The position numbers and the translations under genes were made by a program. Of a DNA stretch of 64,000 nt, positions 7,795 through 14,240 are shown piece by piece. Positions within the stretch are counted from its first letter, which is position 1. Each line of letters begins with the position of its first letter. The DNA is from Solirubrum sp044628455. Its GTDB lineage: Bacteria; Bacteroidota; Bacteroidia; Cytophagales; Hymenobacteraceae. The notes under the pieces are model-generated. The model searched no databases. It saw only the letters and a program-made list of their open reading frames with translations, and was not told the origin of the DNA. Location: positions 682,001 to 746,000 of the forward strand of contig NZ_JBIYZW010000001.1 in NCBI RefSeq assembly GCF_044628455.1, read 5' to 3'.

Positions 7795-8786
7795 TAGTCC
7801 CAGGATTGCTGTTTGGAGGGAGAAGCCGAGGCCTTCGTAGCCAGGGCGGGGGTGGCGCCAGGGCGCTGCTGTTGCCGGTGGCGCTCATCGGCCAGCTCGG
7901 CAGCCCAGTCTTTTTCGGTCCAGGCGCCGTCGGCGTAAGGCATGCCGTCGGGGCCGAGGCTCTGCTCGTGGCCGAGGTAGGTGTCCAGGCCGTGCGAGCT
8001 GATGCCGCGCAGCTGGCGGTGGGCCGCATAGGCGGCGAATTGCTGATCGAGGTAAGCCAGTTGGCCGGCTTCATCGAGGGCGCGGCAGAAGCTGACCAGC
8101 TGCCCCCAGCGTCGGGCGTTGCGCAGCTCAGTGATTTTCCAGTGAGCGGCGAGCTTGGCCGCTACGCCACGGGCCGCCGGCGAGGCCGGGGAAGAGGGGG
8201 CCGCGCAACGGGGAGATGGGGCCCCGGGGCTGGGTGATTCAGGAAGGGAGGAAACTTGCCCCTCACACGCGCCCACGCGAGAGGTTTGGTTTTCTACTAC
8301 AGAACTAGTTTGGTTTATTGATGAGGCAACATTTTCCAGTGTATTCGGGAGCTGAGAAGCCGAATCAGGTGGGGTCAGCTCCCGAATAGGCTGGAGTTTT
8401 GACTGGAAATTTTCCAGTGCATTCTCCAGGGTATCCTCCAGGGAAAACAGGGCGGCATGCCCGGCCAGGCGGTAGGTAGTAGGGGTGCGCTTGTGGCCCG
8501 GAACGAAGGCCAGCAGCCCGCTGGTTTGCAGCTTGGCGCGAGCGGCGATAAGGGTTTTCTCCGACAGGCCCAGCGAGGCGCACAGCAGCACGTTTGACTG
8601 CTGGAAGGGGTTCTTCCACGTCAGTTCGTTGCAGATGCTCAGCAGGTGGAAATACAGCGCAATCTCCGCCGTCGAAAAGGCTGCCTCCTTGTGCAGCTTC
8701 CAGAACCGGTTCGAGAGCTTGATGTAATCCATTTGGGCGGGGGAAGGGGTGCCGCCGGGTTGGGCGGTCATAAGCGGGGCAGCCAT
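7794..8786 (-). CDS. Phage replication protein with N-terminal winged helix-turn-helix
   Basis: The start is placed at MAAPLMTAQPG (ATG at 8786), three bases after the stop of the exonuclease gene; the longer upstream reading is a shadow of that gene. The 330-residue protein has a helix-turn-helix domain at ~25-105 (FSTAEIALYFHLLSICNEL, then NVLLCASLGLSEKTLIAAR) of the type found in phage replisome organisers. A low-complexity linker rich in Ser/Pro/Asn follows, then a helical domain with YLDQQFAAYAAHRQL and GHEQSLG. Such proteins bind the phage origin and recruit helicase. dnaB lies two genes downstream. No origin iterons were identified in the linker region. Confidence 0.7.
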   Translation of the reverse strand: MAAPLMTAQPGGTPSPAQMDYIKLSNRFWKLHKEAAFSTAEIALYFHLLSICNELTWKNPFQQSNVLLCASLGLSEKTLIAARAKLQTSGLLAFVPGHKRTPTTYRLAGHAALFSLEDTLENALENFQSKLQPIRELTPPDSASQLPNTLENVASSINQTSSVVENQTSRVGACEGQVSSLPESPSPGAPSPRCAAPSSPASPAARGVAAKLAAHWKITELRNARRWGQLVSFCRALDEAGQLAYLDQQFAAYAAHRQLRGISSHGLDTYLGHEQSLGPDGMPYADGAWTEKDWAAELADERHRQQQRPGATPALATKASASPSKQQSWD

Positions 8787-8788
8787 GC

Positions 8789-9856
8789 TTAAGCAGCAGC
8801 GAAGAGGGAGGGAGTACCGACGGCGGCCTGCTTCTTGCCCCGGCCGGGCTTCTTGCCGTCCGGGGTGGCCCAGCCGGGTTCGATGGGGCGCTCGGCGTGC
8901 AGGGCCTGCAGCACCTGGTGGCAGAGCAGCGCGTCGGTGAGGGCGCCGTGGTGGCCGCGGGTGTTGATGCCGTAGCGGGCGCACACATCGGCCAGGCCGC
9001 CTTTGTAGCCGCGGTCCTTGGCCACGTTCATGGTGCACAGCCAGGGGCCGGGCAGCGGGGTGTAGGAGCCCAGGGCGGCGCGGGTGTTCTCCAGCACCGT
9101 GCGGTCGGCGGTGACGTTGTGGGCCACCAGCAGCGAGTCGCCGGCCAGCTGGCGGAAGCGTTGCAGCACCGCCTTCACCGGGGGCGCGTTGCGCAGCGAG
9201 GCCGTGGTGATGCCGGTAATCTCGGTGACCAGGCCGGGCACGGTCACGAACTCGGGCAGGGCGATGAACGAGGAGAACCGGTCGACTTCCACCCCGTTCA
9301 CGAAGCGCACCGCGCCCAGCTCCAGCGGCACGTGGCCTTTCGGGATGAACTCAAAATCCAGAACCGTGTAGTCGGAGAGGAACGGCATGGCAGCGGAGGC
9401 GGTGAGCGTGACGGCTTCGGGGTCGGCGGCGTAGAGCTTGCCGGTTTTGAGCAGGGCCGCAAACGCCTTGGCTTTGGCTTCGTCGTCGGCCTTCTTCTGC
9501 TCGGCGGCCAGGGCCTTGGCCAGCACCGCCTCGTACTCGGCCTGGGTGCAGGGCTCGGCCCCGTGGGGCAGCTCCAGCAGCTGGCCCGGCAGCTCGGCGT
9601 ACTTGAAAGGGGGCTGCTCGCCCTTTGTCATTTTCTTCTGCCCGTTGCGCCACTGCAGCCAGTCGGTGCTGGGCGTGCTCAGGTCGCGGCGGTAGGTGGC
9701 GGGGCTGCGGTACACGAAGCCGTGTTCCAACTCCGTGACCTGCGCCAGGCGGCCGTCGGCGTGGCGGAAGAAGTACTCCTTCTTCCACGCGCACGGCTTC
9801 TTGTCGGTGCCCACCAGGTCGAGGCAGAGGTTCGAATGCAGGACGTGGTAGCTCAT
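8789..9856 (-). CDS. DEDDh 3'-5' exonuclease with novel N-terminal domain
   Basis: The start at MSYHVLHSNLC (ATG at 9856) is preferred to an upstream in-frame start lying in the terminator. The 355-residue protein has a ~185-residue N-terminal part of unknown family, with YFFRHADGRLAQVTELEHG and a Lys/Ala-rich helix. The C-terminal part is an exonuclease domain of the DnaQ/PolC-epsilon type. DFEF gives the first acidic pair, THITG-like TEITGIT follows, then LLVAHNVTADRTVLE, and finally GHHGALTDALL gives the last His and Asp. This fold trims DNA or RNA 3' ends. It lies directly after a candidate annealing protein, so the pair may form a recombination module. Confidence 0.8.
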   Translation of the reverse strand: MSYHVLHSNLCLDLVGTDKKPCAWKKEYFFRHADGRLAQVTELEHGFVYRSPATYRRDLSTPSTDWLQWRNGQKKMTKGEQPPFKYAELPGQLLELPHGAEPCTQAEYEAVLAKALAAEQKKADDEAKAKAFAALLKTGKLYAADPEAVTLTASAAMPFLSDYTVLDFEFIPKGHVPLELGAVRFVNGVEVDRFSSFIALPEFVTVPGLVTEITGITTASLRNAPPVKAVLQRFRQLAGDSLLVAHNVTADRTVLENTRAALGSYTPLPGPWLCTMNVAKDRGYKGGLADVCARYGINTRGHHGALTDALLCHQVLQALHAERPIEPGWATPDGKKPGRGKKQAAVGTPSLFAAA

Positions 9857-9905
9857 GGGGAAATGCCAGCAGACAGGTGGAATACAAGGCGTGGCGCTAG
9901 GGCCG

Positions 9906-9935
9906 AAAAAGCCCCCTCCCCGGGGGAGAGGGGGC
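9906..9935 (-). terminator. Intra-operon terminator after the annealing-protein gene
   Basis: A GC-rich inverted repeat (CCCCCTC / GAGGGGG around a CCCGG centre, 9911-9935) is followed on the minus strand by a run of five T. It lies between the stop of the 352-residue gene at 9944 and the exonuclease gene. It may attenuate rather than end the transcript. Confidence 0.7.
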
Positions 9936-9943
9936 AAATGGGA

Positions 9944-11002
9944 TTAGGCGACGTTGGCCAGCTGGTGGGCGGCGTTCATCTTCTCTTCGCGCAGCACGTC
10001 GCTGGGCGTTTTCGGGTCCATGCCCAGGCGGCGCAGGCGAGCCGCCGTTTCTTCCCCGAGCAGCTCCTCGTTCTGGTGCACGAAGTCGAGCAGCTCCTGG
10101 GCATCCTGCTGCCGCTCCTGCTTGCGGGTGGGGATGGTGGTGCGCAGCCCGTCGATAGCCTGGTTGGCGCGGGCCTGCGTCAGCTTGTGGATGTTGAGCA
10201 GCATCTTCGACTTCTCCGAGCGGCGCACCACGGGGTGGTTGAGCAGGGCAATGATTTCCTGCTTTTGGGCCGCTTCGGCTGGCGTCTCCCCGTTGGGGTA
10301 GCGTTCGGCCGCCGGAGCTACGCCCTCGGCATCGATGCTGGGCATGTCGGGCAGCTGGCCGACGTGGGCCGGGGCGGGCTCGGCAGCGGGTGCCTGAAAC
10401 GCATTGACCGCCATCGGGGCCGGCGCTTGCTCGGCGACGGGCGCGGGCTCTGCCACGACCTCGGCCGACGTGCCCAGGTCGGGCAGGGCCACCGGCTGCG
10501 CGCCCTTGAGCGTGTCCAGCTCGGATTCGTCGAGCATGCCCAGGCCGCAGATGGAGAGGGTGGCGCGGCGCTTGGCCTTGGTTTCGGCCTTCATGTAGGC
10601 ATTGGCCAGGGCCTCGCCCTTGAGCCCCTCCAGCACCACGGCCCCGGTCGAGGCATCGGTGCGGCCCTTCTTGTCCCGCACGTAGGCCGTGACCACCAGC
10701 AGGCCTGCCGGCTGGGCGGTTTCGAGCTTGGTGACGCTCACCCCGTTGAGCTTGCGCAGCTGCTCGGTGCAGGACTTGGTGGCGTACATCACCTCCTTGC
10801 CCGAGAGGCGCAGGATTTGAAACGGCTGGGTGTGGGGGTTGAGCTTGAGCGATTCGCAGAGCTGCAGGTAGTAGGCCACGCGGGCGGCGGGGTCCATTTT
10901 CGACAGGTCGCCGGCCAGCACCAGCTTCTCAATGGTTTCGCGGGAAACCGTGGAGGCCGTCGAACGAGCAGCCACGGCGGGGGTATTCGAATTTTCAGAC
11001 AT
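9944..11002 (-). CDS. Candidate phage single-strand annealing (RecT/Erf-like) protein
   Basis: A 352-residue protein. Residues ~20-165 hold a conserved-looking domain with LKLNPHTQPFQILRLSGKE, a YATKSCTEQLRKLNGVSV segment and the strongly basic ANAYMKAETKAKRRATLS then CGLGMLDESE. This pattern occurs in phage proteins grouped with RecT- or Erf-type recombinases, which coat and anneal single-stranded DNA. The C-terminal half is an Ala/Pro-rich linker (AEPAPVAEQAPAP) plus a helical tail. It lies directly upstream of the DEDDh exonuclease gene. Assignment to an annealase is from pattern and context, not from an alignment. Confidence 0.5.
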   Translation of the reverse strand: MSENSNTPAVAARSTASTVSRETIEKLVLAGDLSKMDPAARVAYYLQLCESLKLNPHTQPFQILRLSGKEVMYATKSCTEQLRKLNGVSVTKLETAQPAGLLVVTAYVRDKKGRTDASTGAVVLEGLKGEALANAYMKAETKAKRRATLSICGLGMLDESELDTLKGAQPVALPDLGTSAEVVAEPAPVAEQAPAPMAVNAFQAPAAEPAPAHVGQLPDMPSIDAEGVAPAAERYPNGETPAEAAQKQEIIALLNHPVVRRSEKSKMLLNIHKLTQARANQAIDGLRTTIPTRKQERQQDAQELLDFVHQNEELLGEETAARLRRLGMDPKTPSDVLREEKMNAAHQLANVA

Positions 11003-11065
11003 CTTTGTGGCGGGAAATCGTTGATTGAATGGCCCGCGGGTGGCACCCCGCGGGTCGTTTGCGTT

Positions 11066-11254
11066 TTAGCGGGCCGCTACCCGCGGGGCCGGGCGCTCGG
11101 GGTCGTGCTGCAGGTAGGCGCGGCGCTGGCACGAGGCCAGCAGCAGCACGGCGAAGAGCAGCACCCAGAGCAGGTGGTCGGACTCGGCTTGGCGGCGCAC
11201 GTCGGCGACCATCTTGGGCAGCGGGCCGGACCAGGTGAAGACGGGGACTTTCAT
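11066..11254 (-). CDS. Small single-pass membrane protein (phage)
   Basis: A 62-residue protein with one hydrophobic segment (LLWVLLFAVLLLASC, ~28-42), a soluble N-terminus and a short basic C-terminus (QRRAYLQHDPERP). It is followed by a GC hairpin at about 11030-11054 before the annealing-protein gene. Its place in the early operon suggests a small host-membrane effector. The function is unknown. Confidence 0.5.
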   Translation of the reverse strand: MKVPVFTWSGPLPKMVADVRRQAESDHLLWVLLFAVLLLASCQRRAYLQHDPERPAPRVAAR

Positions 11255-11260
11255 GGGGCG

Positions 11261-11383
11261 CTAGAACAGCAGGCAGTAGATCAGGATCAGGCAGCCCACA
11301 GCCGCCAGGGCGCAGCCGGCGGCAAGGCCCAGGGCGCGGTTGAAGCGGCGCTCGGCGCGGTGGTAATCGAGTTCGGTGGGCAT
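11261..11383 (-). CDS. Tiny membrane protein (phage, 40 aa)
   Basis: Starting at MPTELDYHRAERR (ATG at 11383), the peptide has a basic head and a single hydrophobic helix (ALGLAAGCALAAVGCLILIY) ending at the C-terminus. The gene starts 10 bases after the stop of the upstream HTH gene and is followed by another small membrane protein. It may be a two-component pair with it. Support is from topology and packing only. Confidence 0.45.
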   Translation of the reverse strand: MPTELDYHRAERRFNRALGLAAGCALAAVGCLILIYCLLF

Positions 11384-11393
11384 GGCGGTGGGA

Positions 11394-11708
11394 TCAGGAA
11401 GCGATGCGGAGTGAGCTGTTGCTGGCGAGGGCCTGACGCTGGCTGTAGTCCTTGCAGCTTTCCCGCGAGTAGAGGCACTTCTTGCCGTCTTTGCGGTAGA
11501 GGACTTTGCCCCGCTGCGGCGTTTTGCTGCGCTGCACCAGCAGGGTGGAGCGCGAAATGCCGAGGATTTGCAGGGCCTTCTCCGTATCGACCCACTGGTC
11601 GGCATCCTGCCGAATCGCGTCGATGTCGCGTTGCAGCTTGGCGCACAGCCGCTCCAGGGCTGCGATGCGGGCGCCATACCCGTCCAATTCTTCGAGGGTG
11701 GTACTCAT
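11394..11708 (-). CDS. Helix-turn-helix (MerR/excisionase-like) DNA-binding protein
   Basis: A 104-residue protein. The N-terminal ~38 residues form a coiled coil (LEELDGYGARIAALERLCAK). The second half is an HTH_17-type domain: QWVDTEKALQILGISRSTL, a wing with KVLYRKDGKKC, and SRESCKDY. This layout is common in Bacteroidota mobile elements, where such proteins act as excisionases or early regulators. It may help excise the prophage with the integrase at 14241-15614. Confidence 0.65.
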   Translation of the reverse strand: MSTTLEELDGYGARIAALERLCAKLQRDIDAIRQDADQWVDTEKALQILGISRSTLLVQRSKTPQRGKVLYRKDGKKCLYSRESCKDYSQRQALASNSSLRIAS

Positions 11709-11710
11709 GG

Positions 11711-11974
11711 TCAGTAGGCGACAGAAAGCGGGGCGTCATCCTCCTGCATGGCCCGGGCCACCTCGATGTCAGCGATGCGGAAATCCACTTCCTCGGTGAG
11801 GTGCGGCTTTTGGCGCTTCACCGTGCGGCCCACCCGGCGGATTTCATCCAGCGGAGCGAAGCGCGTGAGGTGACCGGGCAGGTGCTGCGAGTCGACCTCC
11901 TTCAATTCGATGAGGTTGACCGGGCCGATGGGGGCGGCAGACGCGTTTGAGGAAGTGATGCGGAGATGATTCAT
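11711..11974 (-). CDS. Hypothetical early phage protein (87 aa)
   Basis: The start at MNHLRITSSNAS (ATG at 11974) is followed by PIGPVNLIELKEVD, HLTRFAPLDEIRRVGRTVK and an acidic end (FRIADIEVARAMQEDD). There is no known domain. Its start is preceded by a 17-base element also found in front of the gene at 12414. It overlaps nothing and sits two bases from the HTH gene. Confidence 0.55.
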   Translation of the reverse strand: MNHLRITSSNASAAPIGPVNLIELKEVDSQHLPGHLTRFAPLDEIRRVGRTVKRQKPHLTEEVDFRIADIEVARAMQEDDAPLSVAY

Positions 11975-11983
11975 TATCTTTGC

Positions 11984-12000
11984 GATGCGTGATGGGTGAC
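11984..12000 (-). repeat. Copy 1 of a 17-bp leader element (TCACCCATCACGCATCG, minus strand)
   Basis: This matches the element at 12415-12431 at 16 of 17 positions and lies just upstream of the start codon of the gene at 11974. A duplicated promoter/leader or a regulator binding site is possible. Confidence 0.5.
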
Positions 12001-12057
12001 TCTGCGGAGTTGTCCAGGAGCCCTCGGTTGGTAGCACAGCCGGGGGCTTTCGTGCTT

Positions 12058-12414
12058 TTAGGCGGCCCGCAGGTATTGAGCCGTGCGGCGCGGGTAGCGC
12101 ACCAGATCGCCGTCGGCGTAGTCCTCCACCGCCAGCTCGGTCAGGTGGGTAGGAGCGGGGCCGAAGAAGACTTCCCGCACGAAGTCGGGGGCATGCTCCG
12201 TGGCTAGGCGCAGGGCCGAGCCCGTGTGGCCCGCCACGTACAGGCTCAGGCCATCCGGGGTGCGGGCATAGCCCAGCAGCGGCACCGGCGGCAGCAGCAC
12301 ACCGGTGGTGGCGCACCGAACGCTGAGCAGGTCGCCTGCACCGAGGCATTTGAGGGAGAGGGTGGCGCCGTCAGGTAGCAGCTGACGACGCACGGCGGTG
12401 GAGTTCTTTTTCAC
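12058..12414 (-). CDS. Hypothetical early phage protein (118 aa, GTG start)
   Basis: The protein starts at a GTG (12414), MKKNSTAVRRQLLPDG. It has a beta-rich middle (LSLKCLGAGDLLSVRC, then PLLGYARTPDGLSLYVAGH) and a C-terminal stretch VREVFFGPAPTHLTEL followed by RYPRRTAQYL. No family is recognised. The second copy of the 17-bp element lies immediately upstream of the start, supporting the GTG choice. Confidence 0.55.
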   Translation of the reverse strand: MKKNSTAVRRQLLPDGATLSLKCLGAGDLLSVRCATTGVLLPPVPLLGYARTPDGLSLYVAGHTGSALRLATEHAPDFVREVFFGPAPTHLTELAVEDYADGDLVRYPRRTAQYLRAA

Positions 12415-12431
12415 GATGCGTGATGAGTGAA
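12415..12431 (-). repeat. Copy 2 of the 17-bp leader element (TCACTCATCACGCATCG, minus strand)
   Basis: It directly abuts the GTG start of the gene at 12414 and matches 11984-12000 at all but one base. Both copies lie in the same orientation upstream of early genes. Confidence 0.5.
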
Positions 12432-12446
12432 GGGGTTGGAAATGAA

Positions 12447-12680
12447 TTAGGCGGCCGGCTGCAGCTGCTCAGCTTGCCACTGGGCGAAGCCGGCCGGATT
12501 GGTTTCGCGGGCGAGGGTTTCGACAGCAGGCCAATACTTCGAAGTGGTGTTTTCGAGGTTCACCACGCTCGAGAGGGTACCGGGGTATTTGCACCCGGTT
12601 AGCTGCGAAAGCCGCTTGATGAAGCCGTCGGGCATCATAGCCCGGATGCTCAACGGAGGTGCTTGATTTTCCTTAGCCAT
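12447..12680 (-). CDS. First gene of the leftward early operon, possible small regulator
   Basis: A 77-residue protein beginning MAKENQAPPLSIRAMMP. The stretch FIKRLSQLTGCKYPGTLSSV then VNLENTTSKYWPAVETLARE has the shape of a degenerate helix-turn-helix. The gene faces away from the repressor gene and is the first gene of the leftward transcript, the position of a Cro-type protein. The helix-turn-helix reading is by eye and weak. Confidence 0.5.
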   Translation of the reverse strand: MAKENQAPPLSIRAMMPDGFIKRLSQLTGCKYPGTLSSVVNLENTTSKYWPAVETLARETNPAGFAQWQAEQLQPAA

Positions 12681-12681
12681 T

Positions 12682-12779
12682 TCTAGAGGTGGCGTATATT
12701 GCGCCTGTTGTTCTTTTTCTTCTTCAAATCTCTAGATATCTCTACGGAATGTCAAGAGATGTGAAGAATAAAATCTAGA
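12682..12779. promoter_or_regulatory. Divergent control region with three TCTAGA sites (lysis/lysogeny switch)
   Basis: The AT-rich gap between the leftward early operon and the repressor gene has three identical palindromes TCTAGA at 12682-12687, 12731-12736 and 12774-12779, spaced 49 and 43 bases. The middle one sits in a longer near-palindrome TCTAGATATCTCTA. They are the likely operators for the adjacent repressor. The assignment is by position and repetition only. Confidence 0.55.
12725..12755 (-). promoter_or_regulatory. Putative early promoter for the leftward operon
   Basis: On the minus strand TTG (12755-12753) is followed after 20 bases by GAGATTTG (12732-12725), one mismatch from the Bacteroidota TAnnTTTG element. 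The middle TCTAGA overlaps this box, so a bound repressor would block it. Confidence 0.5.
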
Positions 12780-12789
12780 AATATATCGA

Positions 12790-13713
12790 ATGCCTGAAGA
12801 TAGCTCTGTGCATCAGCGTATTGCAGAAATGATCAAAACGCTGGCAGACGGCAACCAATCGGCTTTTGGGCGGGCTGTGGGCATCGCCACCGGCACTCTG
12901 GCCGGATTCATTGGGGAACGCCAGGTAAAACCTGGGTTCGAGATATTGCAGAAGATCGGCCGGGCGTACCCTCAGGTGCGCTGGGAGTGGCTGATGTTCG
13001 GAGAGGGGAGCATGCTGAAGAAGGATGACCCCGAGGTGCAACTGCGGAACATGCTCGTACACGCAGATGCTCTTTCTAATAATGAGCTGGCGCAGAAATA
13101 CGAGGAGTTGATTCGGCGGGCATCAGAATCCCTTGACGAGCCCCGAGTGGTGAGCTCTGAGGAAGGCGACACCATCATTGCTCCTGTAGTCAACTACAAA
13201 GCGGCCGCCAACTACGCGAGTGGCTACAACAGCCAGGAGCACCCTGAGCAGCTCGATGTGATGAGCTTCCCCAAATACATGGTCCGGGGCAGCACCCACA
13301 CGGTATTCCCTGTGGTGGGCGACTCAATGACGCCCACGTTCCTTAACCGAGATTACGTCTGGTGTCGCTTCATTCCGAAAAGCGACTGGCGCTACCTCTC
13401 CCGTAGCCTGGCTGACAGGAAGGTTTATGTGGTGGTAAGTAAGCCAAACGGCCTACAGATAAAACGTGTGAGTCTTGATGGCACCGACTGCCTGCGCTGT
13501 GAAAGCGACAATCGGCAGCTAAATCCACCATTTACCCTGGAGTTCGACGAGATAGAGCAGATATGGGAGGTGCAGTGGCGCATCACCAATAATTTCGAGA
13601 GCCTAACCGATACGCTTGGTGATAAGGTGAATTCGCTCGAAGACAAATATGAAATGCTAAATGAGCAGGTAATGGCACTGCTGCGCGCAAATAATCTCCC
13701 TATTGTTAAATAA
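12790..13713 (+). CDS. Phage repressor (HTH + LexA/S24-like C-terminal domain)
   Basis: A 307-residue protein. The N-terminal HTH is around residues 8-60 (NQSAFGRAVGIATGTLAGFI, then GFEILQKIGRAYPQVRWEWL). A linker follows, then a C-terminal S24/LexA-type domain with VVGDSMTPTFLNRDYVW. Ser179 and Lys225 (in LQIKRVSL) align with the LexA catalytic dyad, so self-cleavage is possible, although no clear Ala-Gly site was found. The last ~40 residues form a coiled coil. It is the CI-like lysogeny regulator, probably binding the TCTAGA sites just upstream. The ATG at 12790 is the only sensible start. Confidence 0.9.
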   Translation: MPEDSSVHQRIAEMIKTLADGNQSAFGRAVGIATGTLAGFIGERQVKPGFEILQKIGRAYPQVRWEWLMFGEGSMLKKDDPEVQLRNMLVHADALSNNELAQKYEELIRRASESLDEPRVVSSEEGDTIIAPVVNYKAAANYASGYNSQEHPEQLDVMSFPKYMVRGSTHTVFPVVGDSMTPTFLNRDYVWCRFIPKSDWRYLSRSLADRKVYVVVSKPNGLQIKRVSLDGTDCLRCESDNRQLNPPFTLEFDEIEQIWEVQWRITNNFESLTDTLGDKVNSLEDKYEMLNEQVMALLRANNLPIVK

Positions 13714-13729
13714 TTAATTAAAAATAATT

Positions 13730-14239
13730 ATGGCGTTTCGATTTCGGAAAAGCTTTAAAATTCTGCCGGGGGTAAAAATTAATGTGAGCCCCAGCGGATT
13801 TAGCACTACCATTGGCGGCCGCGGGGCCAGCTACAATATCAACCACCGGGGCGGCAAGACAAACGGCGTGCCGGGCAAGCCGTCGAAACTCGCTGCAGGC
13901 TGTTTGTGGCTGGTCGCCGGCCTTGGGCTCGTGTTCGCTGGAATCATCGTTTGGCTGGTGGCCTTCGATCATGGTCGCCCGCCATACAAACACCCCGTTA
14001 TCGTGAAGGGGCAGGGCGTACACGCCAGGCGATACGCTTCTACCGAGTCCCATTCCGACGTGGTAGGCGCCGTATCCACTGGTGACACGCTGGAATTGGA
14101 AGGAATGGAGGGGAAGTGGTGCCGCGTAAATTCTTACGACCCCAAGTCGCCGTTGCGGGATAAAGGCGAGGTGTATGTATTGCGGGAATATTTAATAATT
14201 CCCGATTCCACCTTAAAGGCCGTCGGGGCTATTTATTAA
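13730..14239 (+). CDS. DUF4236 + SH3-domain membrane protein (prophage cargo)
   Basis: A 169-residue protein. Residues 1-40 match the DUF4236 signature: FRFRKSFKILPGVKINVSPS followed by GFSTTIGGRGASYNI. A transmembrane helix lies at ~53-77 (LWLVAGLGLVFAGIIVWLV). A C-terminal bacterial SH3-type domain, ~90-165, has VIVKGQGVHARRYAS, GDTLELEGMEGKWCRV and GEVYVLREYL. It is transcribed with the repressor and integrase, the usual place for genes expressed in the lysogen. Superinfection exclusion or defence is a reasonable guess but not shown. Confidence 0.75.
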   Translation: MAFRFRKSFKILPGVKINVSPSGFSTTIGGRGASYNINHRGGKTNGVPGKPSKLAAGCLWLVAGLGLVFAGIIVWLVAFDHGRPPYKHPVIVKGQGVHARRYASTESHSDVVGAVSTGDTLELEGMEGKWCRVNSYDPKSPLRDKGEVYVLREYLIIPDSTLKAVGAIY

Positions 14240-14240
14240 A

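Noticed and set aside
8897..11950. A 1017-codon open frame on the plus strand across the phage replication genes
   Set aside because: It is antisense to three well-supported genes (exonuclease, annealing-protein candidate, replication protein). The translation is low-complexity (Gly/Gln/His/Val-rich), a product of GC-rich codon bias.
11975..11982. TATCTTTG on the plus strand as a promoter
   Set aside because: No TTG at 19-21 bases and the only plus-strand frame behind it is a shadow of the gene at 12058-12414.
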